Positions 44,228-53,100 of a stretch of DNA of 64,000 nucleotides are shown in pieces. Origin of the DNA: Cytophagales bacterium UBA2561. Lineage in GTDB: Bacteria > Bacteroidota > Bacteroidia > Cytophagales > Thermoflexibacteraceae. Numbering within the stretch: position 1 is the first letter of the stretch; the number at the start of each line of letters is the position of its first letter. The notes below the pieces were generated by a model. That model saw only the letters and a list, made by a program, of their open reading frames with translations. It made no database searches and had not been told where the DNA came from. Location: NCBI GenBank assembly GCA_002340355.1, contig DDLX01000028.1:558001-622000 (forward strand), read 5' to 3'. The translations under genes were made by a program, and so were the position numbers.

Positions 44228-46732
44228 TTACCCATTTTCCTCAAGTATTTGTCTGCTATATTGTAGTTTAGTTAATATTATTCCTTCATTTTTTTTATTC
44301 CTCTTTCCTAATTTTCTTTTTGCATCTTGAATGACCCTATTTAGGGAATCAACTTGATGTTTTAAGGTGTCAATTTCAGATTGTAACTGATTCGAAATAT
44401 CCACTGCACCCAGCTTATTGAGTGATTCCTTAGCTGTTTTAGTATTTTTGAGTTGCGAACTCTTAAATTTCTTAATTTCCTGAGAGGCTTGCAAACCATT
44501 CTTAACGGCTGTTATAGTTGCTTTTTCGGCTTCTTGCGTTTTTTTATCAGCTTTCTCACTTTGATTCCAAGCCAAAACACCCGCAACCAAAGCAATGACC
44601 ACCATAATTCCTGCCATAACTAATGCCCGTTGTGTATTTTTAAGCCTTTTTTGGAGCGTTTTCGAGATTTCTTTTTCTTTTGCTTCTGCCAATTCAATAG
44701 CTTGTTGCGTATCCGAAATATAGCTTGTTTGAAGGTCAGTCGGGAAAGGCTGTTTTTGTGTTTCAAGAGCCTTGTTCAACCACTTCTGAGCATTTTCGTA
44801 GGCTGTCTTATTCAATAAAAAATCCTCAATTCGTTCATTTTCATGCCATTCCATGGCTCGCTGTTGTAAGATTGTGTGTTGATGAGAGTGTTCACGGTCA
44901 AGATCAAGGGTTTGTATCAACTCAGGAAAAACAGTAGCAAAATTTTGGCTTTCAAAATCCAACCAATTAATGACTCGTAACGCTTCAGGCATTGTAGTAG
45001 GGTCAGTTTCTCGACACAAAATCGTGATGAAACGTTTGTTCAAACTTTGGGCATATTCCACTTCTCGTTCACAGTATTCGGACTCTACGGCATCAGATGA
45101 AATCACAAATAAAAAGCTATCTGCTCCTTCAATTCCCTTAAAAATTTCTTTCTCAAAATCAACTCCCGTACTGATACTTTCTTGGTCGAACCATGTCATT
45201 TTACCTGCTTCCTGCAATTTGGTATTCAGGTTTCGGGCAAAATCGCCATCTTTCCGTGAATAGGAAATAAATACATCTGTATGTAATTGTCCTTTGACCG
45301 CTTCACTCGAAAGGATAAATTCCTTATGCAACTCTGTCGGGGTATAATCCTGTCGCTTCGCATTCAATCGGAGCCAAGTCTGGGCATTTTCTAAATTATG
45401 ACCTCGTAATAAAAAAGATTGCTTTTGATTCTCTGATTTCCACTTTAAAGCTCTAGCTAATAATATTTTATGCTCTTCAAAGTAGCTTTCTTCATTTCGT
45501 AAAATGTTCAAGATATCATCAATATCTTCGTCATAATCTGTTTGTACCTTGTTATCAGTGAAATCTACATATTGTAAACTTTTGAGGATTTCAGGAATCT
45601 CTTTTTCTTCAGTTGGGGCGACTAAAAGTGGAATAATTCGTTTATTAAATTTCTGAGCATGCGCTAATTCCTTCAGACAATAATCTGATTTAACAGAATT
45701 GGGCGAGATAAAAAAGAAAAAATTACTTGCCTGCTCAATACCTTCCTCAATTGCTCTTTCAAAGGTTGCTCCTTTTTGGATATCCTTATCATGCGTCCAA
45801 GTAGTTATAATAAATCGAGAAACTGAATGGATCACCATATCCCGAATGACTTTATCTTTGGCATCATAACAAATAAAAACATCGGTCTGGCGGTTTTCCG
45901 CATTTTTTCGGGCATCACAAATAAAATCACATTGCAAATGAGTTGGAATACAAGGAGGTTGTTTGGGAGGTATAAATTCAGTCAGAAGCCAACGTTCCAT
46001 CGCTTGGCGTTCCTTGCCGACAGGTAAGTAATTGGTAGAGCGTTGATTAGCATTCCAATGTAACGCTTGTGACAAAATTTTGGAATGAAGATAAACATAG
46101 TCTTTTTGCTTTTCAATCAATCGAATGACACTTTCGACTACCGAATCAAAATCATCAACTGACTTGCCAAATCGTGGAAAATCAAAACTCTTTAGATAGT
46201 CTAAGTCATCGTGTTTATGCCAAAAATTTTCATACTCCGCCTGCCAATTGAAAAGGTCAGAAATATCTTGCTCAGTCATTTCTTCACGAGCATAAACCCA
46301 GTCTGTTCGTCCCAAAAGTTCATGAGTTCGCTTTAATACATCCGCAGTCGTCTTGATATTTTGGTCAGGAACATTGTGAAAATTATAAAAATTAGTCATG
46401 ACAGCTTGGTCACCTGCCGAAAGGGGAATTTCTTCGGTATCAAAAATAACCATCTGATTAACAGGGATTACTCGTTTTCCTAGTAGCCGAGCGTATTCGA
46501 TTTCAATAAGGCAATATGGCGAAGTTAGGCAACGGGGAGCCATCACATACACGAAGTTTTGAGCATCTTCAATCCCATTTGAAATCCGTAAGGCATAGTC
46601 ATCACCATCAGGAATATTAACTTTGTCGAACCACGCATCATAGCCCATGAGTTTGAATTTTTGGTGCATCCGACCCACAAAACCTAAACTCTCTCTACGA
46701 CCATAAGACACAAATAAATTTTTCATAACCAT
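44228..46732 (-). CDS. Triple-TIR membrane protein, no leucine-rich repeats
   Basis: About 834 residues from ATG 46732. The MVMKNLF start is conserved in a duplicated stub nearby; an in-frame ATG at 46759 is also open. Three TIR domains begin near residues 4 (LFVSYGRRES), 281 (DVFICYDAKD) and 486 (DVFISYSRKD), each with C-x-x-E (YCLIE, YCLKE, YCERE). The same repeated H..LL..AL.W..LL.G linker as in the 11.3-kb paralogue follows each. A membrane helix (about 702-724) and a coiled coil end the protein, where the paralogue carries leucine-rich repeats. TIRs often degrade NAD in defence; that role here is inference. Confidence 0.85.
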   Translation of the reverse strand: MVMKNLFVSYGRRESLGFVGRMHQKFKLMGYDAWFDKVNIPDGDDYALRISNGIEDAQNFVYVMAPRCLTSPYCLIEIEYARLLGKRVIPVNQMVIFDTEEIPLSAGDQAVMTNFYNFHNVPDQNIKTTADVLKRTHELLGRTDWVYAREEMTEQDISDLFNWQAEYENFWHKHDDLDYLKSFDFPRFGKSVDDFDSVVESVIRLIEKQKDYVYLHSKILSQALHWNANQRSTNYLPVGKERQAMERWLLTEFIPPKQPPCIPTHLQCDFICDARKNAENRQTDVFICYDAKDKVIRDMVIHSVSRFIITTWTHDKDIQKGATFERAIEEGIEQASNFFFFISPNSVKSDYCLKELAHAQKFNKRIIPLLVAPTEEKEIPEILKSLQYVDFTDNKVQTDYDEDIDDILNILRNEESYFEEHKILLARALKWKSENQKQSFLLRGHNLENAQTWLRLNAKRQDYTPTELHKEFILSSEAVKGQLHTDVFISYSRKDGDFARNLNTKLQEAGKMTWFDQESISTGVDFEKEIFKGIEGADSFLFVISSDAVESEYCEREVEYAQSLNKRFITILCRETDPTTMPEALRVINWLDFESQNFATVFPELIQTLDLDREHSHQHTILQQRAMEWHENERIEDFLLNKTAYENAQKWLNKALETQKQPFPTDLQTSYISDTQQAIELAEAKEKEISKTLQKRLKNTQRALVMAGIMVVIALVAGVLAWNQSEKADKKTQEAEKATITAVKNGLQASQEIKKFKSSQLKNTKTAKESLNKLGAVDISNQLQSEIDTLKHQVDSLNRVIQDAKRKLGKRNKKNEGIILTKLQYSRQILEENG

Positions 46733-46734
46733 AT
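46671..46734. repeat. 64-bp direct repeat, copy 1 (start of the intact TIR gene)
   Basis: Matches 47693-47756 with one mismatch. It contains the first codons of the TIR gene and a few bases upstream. The two copies flank the PD-(D/E)XK gene. Confidence 0.9.
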
Positions 46735-46793
46735 GTTGTTTTTTGAGATCCAAAATCAATTTTACAGCTTAATGTATAAAAAAGCAAGCTATT

Positions 46794-47633
46794 TTAGCTT
46801 AAATTTTCCCGAAGTTTTTGGATAGTTTCAATTGATAATCCTGTAGATTGCTTAATTAATTGGTTATCAGTACCTAAATGAATTAAATTCGTAGCTACTT
46901 TGATTCGTTCTTCTGCTCTAGCTTTCTTTTCTGCTGTTTCGATCGTATTGTAATAATCCTGATACTGCTTCAGGCTTTCCTCATAAGCCTGACGGTCTTT
47001 TTGGGCAAAGTGACTGTACTCGGCTAAATTGAATACCTTTTCAAATAAAAATCTCTGTAGACGCTCAGGAATTTGTTCTAATTCCGAAATATTTTTTAAT
47101 AAAAATAACCATTTATCGTAATTCGTTTCGAGTTCGTCTTCGGTCTTCTTGAATTTGGGCATTTCCAAATAAATGAACTGTAATTTATCACTGAATTTTC
47201 GTTGATTTTCCCAATCATACAAAATGACATCCGATTTGACGTTGTCATGCCCCATCCCTGAAAACTCAAAATCCATAATCGCAATCGTATAAACCGCTTG
47301 CCAGTTATAATCCCATTTTCCACCTTTGGACTGTTGTTCAATTGCACGGCTGGCATAAAAAATACTGCGTTCCTTGAAGAAATTCTGCTCAGCTCGTTGC
47401 AATTCGACAATAAATTTTTCGCCCTTGTCATTTTCACAATACAAATCGTAAATCGCTTTACGGTCTAAAATGCTATTGCCCAGCCGCTCGGGATTCAGAA
47501 AAGTCAGATCAATAATTGTTTGTTTATCCGCCAAAAGCGTATTTAGGAAATCCAATAAAATATCCTTATTTTCTTCTGAGCCAAAGATTTTTTTGAACCC
47601 AAAGTCGGTAAATAGATTAATATATCTGCCCAT
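46794..47633 (-). mobile_element. PD-(D/E)XK nuclease family transposase/Rpn-like protein
   Basis: 279 residues. MGRYINLFTDFGFKKIFGSE is the characteristic start of PF12784-type proteins. The nuclease core reads AIYDLYC then EKFIVELQRAEQ (Asp...Glu-x-Gln) and is followed by FFKERSIFYASRAIEQQ. The C-terminal third is a charged coiled coil with AEERIKVATNLIHLG, the usual end of these proteins. They are abundant in Bacteroidota, and Rpn relatives promote RecA-independent recombination. No terminal inverted repeats are seen. The gene sits between two copies of a TIR gene start. It is complete. Confidence 0.85.
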
Positions 47634-47676
47634 CTTTCATTTTGTTTGCTGTCTTAATACAATAAGCCAAAGATAA

Positions 47677-47748
47677 TTAATTCTTGCTCAGCCGACCCAC
47701 AAAACCTAAACTCGCTCTACGACCATAAGACACAAATAAATTTTTCAT
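47677..47748 (-). pseudogene. 23-codon stub of a TIR gene
   Basis: The stub reads MKNLFVSYGRRASLGFVGRL and then ends at TAA 47677-47679. It duplicates the first 20 codons of the intact TIR gene with one substitution (Glu to Ala in GRRES). It is the remains of a second TIR gene start or the product of a local duplication. Confidence 0.8.
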
Positions 47749-47756
47749 AACCATAT
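47693..47756. repeat. 64-bp direct repeat, copy 2
   Basis: 63 of 64 bases match 46671-46734. It lies at the other side of the PD-(D/E)XK gene and contains the TIR stub. Confidence 0.9.
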
Positions 47757-47788
47757 ATTTTTTTGAAGTTGAAAATTAGTTCTTAGTA

Positions 47789-49001
47789 CTATTCAAATGT
47801 TACCTCACAATTCGGAAATCCTTTTCTGATTCTTTCCTTTTCTTCTCCCGAAAAATTATTTGGATTTTTATCGTCCAGATAATTCTCCAAATGCAACTCT
47901 TTCAAGTTTTTTAGCTCAAAAAGTGAATCAGGAAAACGTTCCATACCCAAATCACCTAAATATAATTTATTTAGATTAGATAATTTCACTAATATTTTTA
48001 TTACCTCCTTAACTGAAATTGTATTCCCACCTAAATCTAAAAAAATAAGTTTTGGAATTTACCCATTTCTCAGGGCAAACTTTCCAAGTCATTAAAACTT
48101 AAATCTAACGAAGTCAAGTTTTTTAGTTGTCCAATCGAAGGGGTAAGGGAGTCAAGAATAGAATAATTAATTTGTAAAACTTTCAATTTTTGTAGGTCAT
48201 TTATTTTTTGCGGTAAACTCTGGAAAGTATTGCGTTTACTATAATTTCCGCTCATGATGAGTATTTGCAATTGGGTTTGGTGTAGGATTTCTTTGGGAAA
48301 AGTAGCCAGCACTTGCCCTGTTTGAGCGTAGGACAAATCCAGTGCTGTTTTGCTCGAATCCATTTCCGCCAAGCTGTACGCCACAGCATACGAATTGCCA
48401 TCGGTATCCAGATAATATTCGATATTTTTATCATCCCATACCTTCGCAAAGCCAATATCGGTAAATTGTTCTGCCTTTTTCCATTCTCGGAGTTTTTCGA
48501 CCCTATCCCCATTTTTATCAATGAAATAAAAGACGTTTTTATGATCTTCATTTTCACCATAAGCCAGTGCATATTTATCGTCATAAAAATAAAAAGTATT
48601 AATCAGCTTGTTTGCTTTAGCCAGATTTTCATTGGCTTTTTGTTCATTCTCCTTTGCCAATTTTTTGTGTGTTTCTGCCTCCTTGAGTGCCGTCTCAATA
48701 ATACTCTTTTGGACTTTGAGTTTCTGTTGTTGGCGAAAAGCTTCCTGTTTGAGGGCATCTACTTTCTGAAAAACAGCCTCAATCCTGTGAGCAATGGTTT
48801 TGACGTTCCGTGGACAAATCACCAATGCCGAAACATACCGCTTAATTGCCATTTCATACTTGGCTTTTTGGCTGGCACTATCGGCTTCGTGCATTAATTG
48901 GTTATAATATTTGCCATATTGAGCAGAGGCACAGGGAGCTTCATTTTGTGCTTTTATGCTCCCTATCGAAAAAAGAAGATTTTTTGGGATATAATTTTCA
49001 T
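47789..49001 (-). pseudogene. Decayed secreted coiled-coil/WG-like/leucine-rich-repeat protein gene
   Basis: One ancestral frame can be followed from ATG 49001 to 47789. It comprises a signal-like start (MKIISQKIFFF, then SIGSIKAQNEAP in another frame), a TPR-like helix pair, a coiled coil, a WG-like segment (FYFIDKNGDRV) and leucine-rich repeats ending CEVTFE. Three lesions interrupt it: a frameshift in the T6 run near 48970, an in-frame TGA at 48070-48072 where repeats usually read LPxEMGKFQNL, and a frameshift at the T7 run 48039-48045. The intact piece is 48070-48894. The layout matches the C-terminal half of the TIR/LRR protein at 11.3 kb. Confidence 0.8.
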
Positions 49002-49126
49002 AACTATCTTACAATTAAATTTATACATAAAACTGATTTTATTAAATAAGACCATAGAACTCTACCCTACTAAAATTTTATTGATTTACAAATAATTGAT
49101 TATCAATTAGATTAAATCAAATTTAA

Positions 49127-49170
49127 TTTTTCCGTAGCGTTGGGTTTGCAAACCCAACGCTACGGAAAAA
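49127..49170. repeat. Perfect 44-bp palindrome (REP-like)
   Basis: 22-base arms meet at TTTG/CAAA with no loop. The outer part is TTTTTCCGTAG and its complement. It shares arms and centre with the imperfect copy at 10033-10074 and more weakly with 9257-9271. It lies in the 342-bp gap between the LRR pseudogene and the amidotransferase gene; the rest of the gap shows nothing else. Confidence 0.9.
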
Positions 49171-49343
49171 TGGCTTTTTAGCCCAATAAACAAAGGTTGT
49201 TAAATAATTTCAATACTAATATATTTCATAAATTATTTTTAGTAGGGTAGAGTAAGATCATAGTTAGTTCTCATGTTAATATCTTTGTGGAAATATAATA
49301 TGATTTTAGTTTTTAATATAATTTAGTCCCTAAAATTTCAGAT

Positions 49344-50048
49344 TTGATGAAACCTTTACGATTGCATTATCTTCAACACGTTCCATTTGAAGACTTAGGC
49401 TATATCCAAGAATGGGCTTTGCAAAATGGTCATACGGTTACTTCCACCAAATTCTACGAATCTTTTACCTTGCCAGAAATCACCGAAATAGATGGTTTGA
49501 TTATTATGGGCGGTCCTATGGGCGTGCAAGACGAAGATAAATATGACTGGCTTATTCCTGAAAAACAATTTGTTAAGGAAGTCATTCAAGCCCAAAAACC
49601 AGTATTGGGAATTTGTTTGGGTTCTCAACTAATTACAGAAGTTTTAGGAGCAACAGTTTTTCCGAATCAGGAAAAAGAAATTGGTTGGTTTCCGATTTCT
49701 CCGACTGAAATAGCTCAAAAAAATCCTTTTGCTTCAATTTTAGAAGCATCTTTTGACGTTTTTCATTGGCATGGCGATACATTTGATTTACCAAAAAATG
49801 CTATCCATTTAATGCGTTCTGAAGGTTGTGAAAATCAGGCTTTTTTGTATCAAAATCGGGTTTTAGGATTGCAATTTCATCTGGAAGTTACGGCTGAATC
49901 GGTGCAAAAAATGGTACATCATGGCAAACATGAACTTATTCCTGCAAAATACATTCAAACGGAAAATACCATTTTGGAAACTTCCCAATTCCTTACGGCA
50001 AATAATCAAAAAATGGCACAAATCTTAAATGTCTTGTTTGCCCAATAA
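49344..50048 (+). CDS. Class I glutamine amidotransferase-like protein
   Basis: 234 residues. The triad is visible: nucleophile Cys in LGICLGSQLI near residue 92, and His-Glu in LGLQFHLEVTAES near 174. IIMGGPMGVQDE forms the oxyanion loop. This is the stand-alone GMP-synthase-like amidotransferase type (YfeJ/GuaA-glutaminase-like), which hydrolyses glutamine or gamma-glutamyl compounds; the partner or substrate is unknown. Cytoplasmic. It sits between the palindrome and the restriction-modification gene and ends with a hairpin terminator. Confidence 0.87.
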   Translation: MMKPLRLHYLQHVPFEDLGYIQEWALQNGHTVTSTKFYESFTLPEITEIDGLIIMGGPMGVQDEDKYDWLIPEKQFVKEVIQAQKPVLGICLGSQLITEVLGATVFPNQEKEIGWFPISPTEIAQKNPFASILEASFDVFHWHGDTFDLPKNAIHLMRSEGCENQAFLYQNRVLGLQFHLEVTAESVQKMVHHGKHELIPAKYIQTENTILETSQFLTANNQKMAQILNVLFAQ

Positions 50049-50071
50049 AAATATTTTAAAACTCAAGAATT

Positions 50072-50106
50072 AAACCTATAAGGACTTTAAAATTCTCATA
50101 GGTTTT
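50072..50106. terminator. Terminator hairpin between converging genes
   Basis: AAACCTATAAG (50072-50082) pairs with CTCATAGGTTT (50095-50105) with one mismatch, followed by T residues. It lies between genes ending at 50048 and 50137. Confidence 0.6.
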
Positions 50107-50136
50107 CCCTTCTAAAATCACGCTCCGAACAAGTCA

Positions 50137-53100
50137 TTATAGGGTAATTTCGTCAAATAATTCTAATAACAATTCTCGGTATTCGGGTTGTCTTTCGTTC
50201 CACACTTTGAAATAATCCGTACTCGTCAGATGATCAATTCCTTCCTTATCCACGCCGTATAGTTTAGCAATTAAAATATCGTTTTCCACCTGAATTTTTA
50301 GCCGTGATTTGTCATTTTTAGGTGGTGCGACTTTATCTATTTTTAGCATTTTTGAAAGTTCTGAAAGATTCGAGTTATAAAACAAATTTAATTTTAACGA
50401 ATTGATAATCAATTTTATATAAACTTCATTCGAAACCAATTCTTCATCTGAAGGCTGAGGCAATGGCAAACGCATCAAAATTGATTTTACAACATTTATA
50501 TCAACCAAAAATCGGATGATAAAATCAAGAATTAAACTGTTAAAAATCGCTTGCACAAAAAGCACGCGTTCCAAAGGAATTACTTTTATCTTTACTGTGC
50601 CATTTTCCGAAATATATTTTTTCGGAATATGTCCAAACATCGAATGTCCAAAAGTATGCTCATTTGGAATAATTCCAGCAATTAAAGTACGTGCATCCGT
50701 ATTTCGGGCAATTCCTCGAAAAACTAACCGATAAAACTCAGTATTTAAAACGGTCAATTTTTCCAATTCGGATTCATCTTTCAGTTTCAAAAAATCTAAA
50801 ACGGTCTTCTTTTTGGTTGATTTCTTCATTTTAATTTGGTCATAGATATCGCTTATCAGTCGAGAAACTTCTATTTTACGCAACTTTGCCTCCAAATCCG
50901 ATTTTTTGACCCAATATTGAGGCGTACCAAAATTATTCTGAAATTGATGAATCATTTTTCCTTCATATAAAATCATCTCGCCTTTTTGTTCTTGGAAAAT
51001 ATCCCTATCCACGCTCATATCTAACTCTCTTCTAAAATCAATAAACTCAGGATTTATTTTCTCAAACTTTTGGTAGGCACTTCGGATAATTTCTAAATCT
51101 TTTTGGGCTTTTATCTCGAAAAGAGCATGATAATCAGGTGATAATTCGGCAATCGCAGAAAATGGGTACTGTAAAATTCCATACTTACCATCGTAACAAT
51201 CAGTTTTGTACAAAATCTCTGTATCGGTTTGCATAAATCGAACAGGAATGGTTAGTAAACGGGGTTCATTTTGCTGAATAGGCGTAAGCATAAACATTGC
51301 AAACTTGTAACTTCGATGCACTCTTGGAAAAATTCCTTTACGATTCTCAAACTGATAAAAGAAATATAAATTGTAATTTTCCAAGATATATTTTCGAATA
51401 TTAGTTGAGCTAGCTTCATAAATCCAAGCCGAAGGCGTAACGTAAGTCATAATCCCATCTTTGGTTAGCATTCTGAGATTTTTTTCGATAAAAAACCGAA
51501 ATAAATTGTTATCACCTACCCCTGCATTTAGCGGATAATGTTTTTTATAATACTCGTTGGCATAGATAATAAAATCTTTTTTAGAATCGTATTCTTCCTG
51601 AACACCAGTATATTCTAAAATATTTTTACGTTCTTCTTTTTTCTCCGATTGCTTCATGGTTCGGTAAGAACTTCGCCAACCCGAAAAGAAATCTTTATCG
51701 TCAAATTTGGTTTTATCCCAAGGCGGATTTCCGATAATTAAATCAAAACCTGAATGTCCATTTTGGAAAACTTCGGCAAAGGTAATTTCGTAATGAAAGA
51801 AACTGAAAAGCTGAGCCGTTTTTTGTATTTTATTAATTAACTCAGTGTTTTTACCCTCAAAAATATCTTCTTCAAACTTAGAAAGTAGCGTTCCCAACTC
51901 ACCCAAAATCTGATTTCGCTCTTTTTTATCCTTATAAATGAGTAGTACAAATTTTTCGAAGGTATGAAAATTCATTACCAAGTTAAGGCGTTGTAAATCA
52001 GGCTGTAATTCGTGATAGATTTTTTTGGATTGTTGGATTTCTTCGGCGGTATTATCCTTGAGATTGGATAGTTTTTCAAGTTTTTGGATTAATTTTTCAA
52101 TTTTCTGCTTCAATTCACCCGCCATCAAAGGGTTTTCATCGCCTAATTTTTGGAGTAAATCCCGTTTTCGTGCGCCAATCAAGGCGTTTCCTTGCTGAAT
52201 ATGATGTTCAATGAAACTAAGTGGAGTTCCTAAAACAAAGGTATCCAACCATAAGGAAAGTCGAGTCAATTCAACCGCAAAATCATTTAAATCAACTCCA
52301 AAGATGATTTTCTTGAGCAAAATTCGCTTCAAAACTGTGAGTTCATCCAAATTGTAATCTTTTGTCGAAAAAATGTCTTTGATGTTTTTTTCTATCGTAA
52401 TTTTCTCATTCTCAAAAAATTGTTTCAATTTAGAATCTTTATCATCTTCGAGACGGTCAAGGGCTTTTTGGGTTAAATTTTTCAAAACTTCGACCAAGAA
52501 ATGACCACTTCCGCAGGCATTATCCATAATTCTCAAATCCAAAATACTCTCTTTGGTCTCTAGAATTTTAGAAATGGATTCTTCGGTCATAAAATCGGTA
52601 ATACTTTTGGGTGTATAATAGGAAGCGGTTGATTTTCTGGTATTTGACTGGTTGGAAAGAAAAATATTGCCTCGTTCGTAAGTCGATTCTTTGAGAATTT
52701 TAATTCTTTTATTTTTTTTAAGTCTGTGATAATCAGGAATATCAAAGTAGCCTTCTTTTTCAGTTTTGCCTTCTTGAAAAATCAAATAATACGTTTTGGC
52801 GATAGGTTGACGCAATTCGGTTTCCAAAAGTCCTTCATAAATATTTCCTAAGTGCGTCACGGATAAGGTTTTATAATCTCGAAAAACCTTATTTTTATGA
52901 TAAAGTAATTGTGTTAAGATTTGGTGTAATTCTTCATCATTGAGAATACACGGTTTTTTGAGCAAAGGAGCTTTATCTTCGGCAAAAAGTCCACCATCTA
53001 ACAACGGAATTCGCAAATCTAAATTCCCTTTATTCAGGTATTGAAATAACAATTTCAGATGATTCCAACCGACATATTTCGGCTTACCTTTGGCAGTAAA

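Noticed and set aside
46794..47633. Classical insertion sequence with terminal inverted repeats
   Set aside because: No inverted repeats bound the PD-(D/E)XK gene; the flanking 64-bp repeats are direct and are copies of host gene sequence.
48313..48897. 194-codon plus-strand ORF with many hydrophobic residues
   Set aside because: It is antisense to the coiled-coil/LRR pseudogene, whose minus-strand translation is clearly protein-like; this one is Ile/Phe/Cys-rich shadow.
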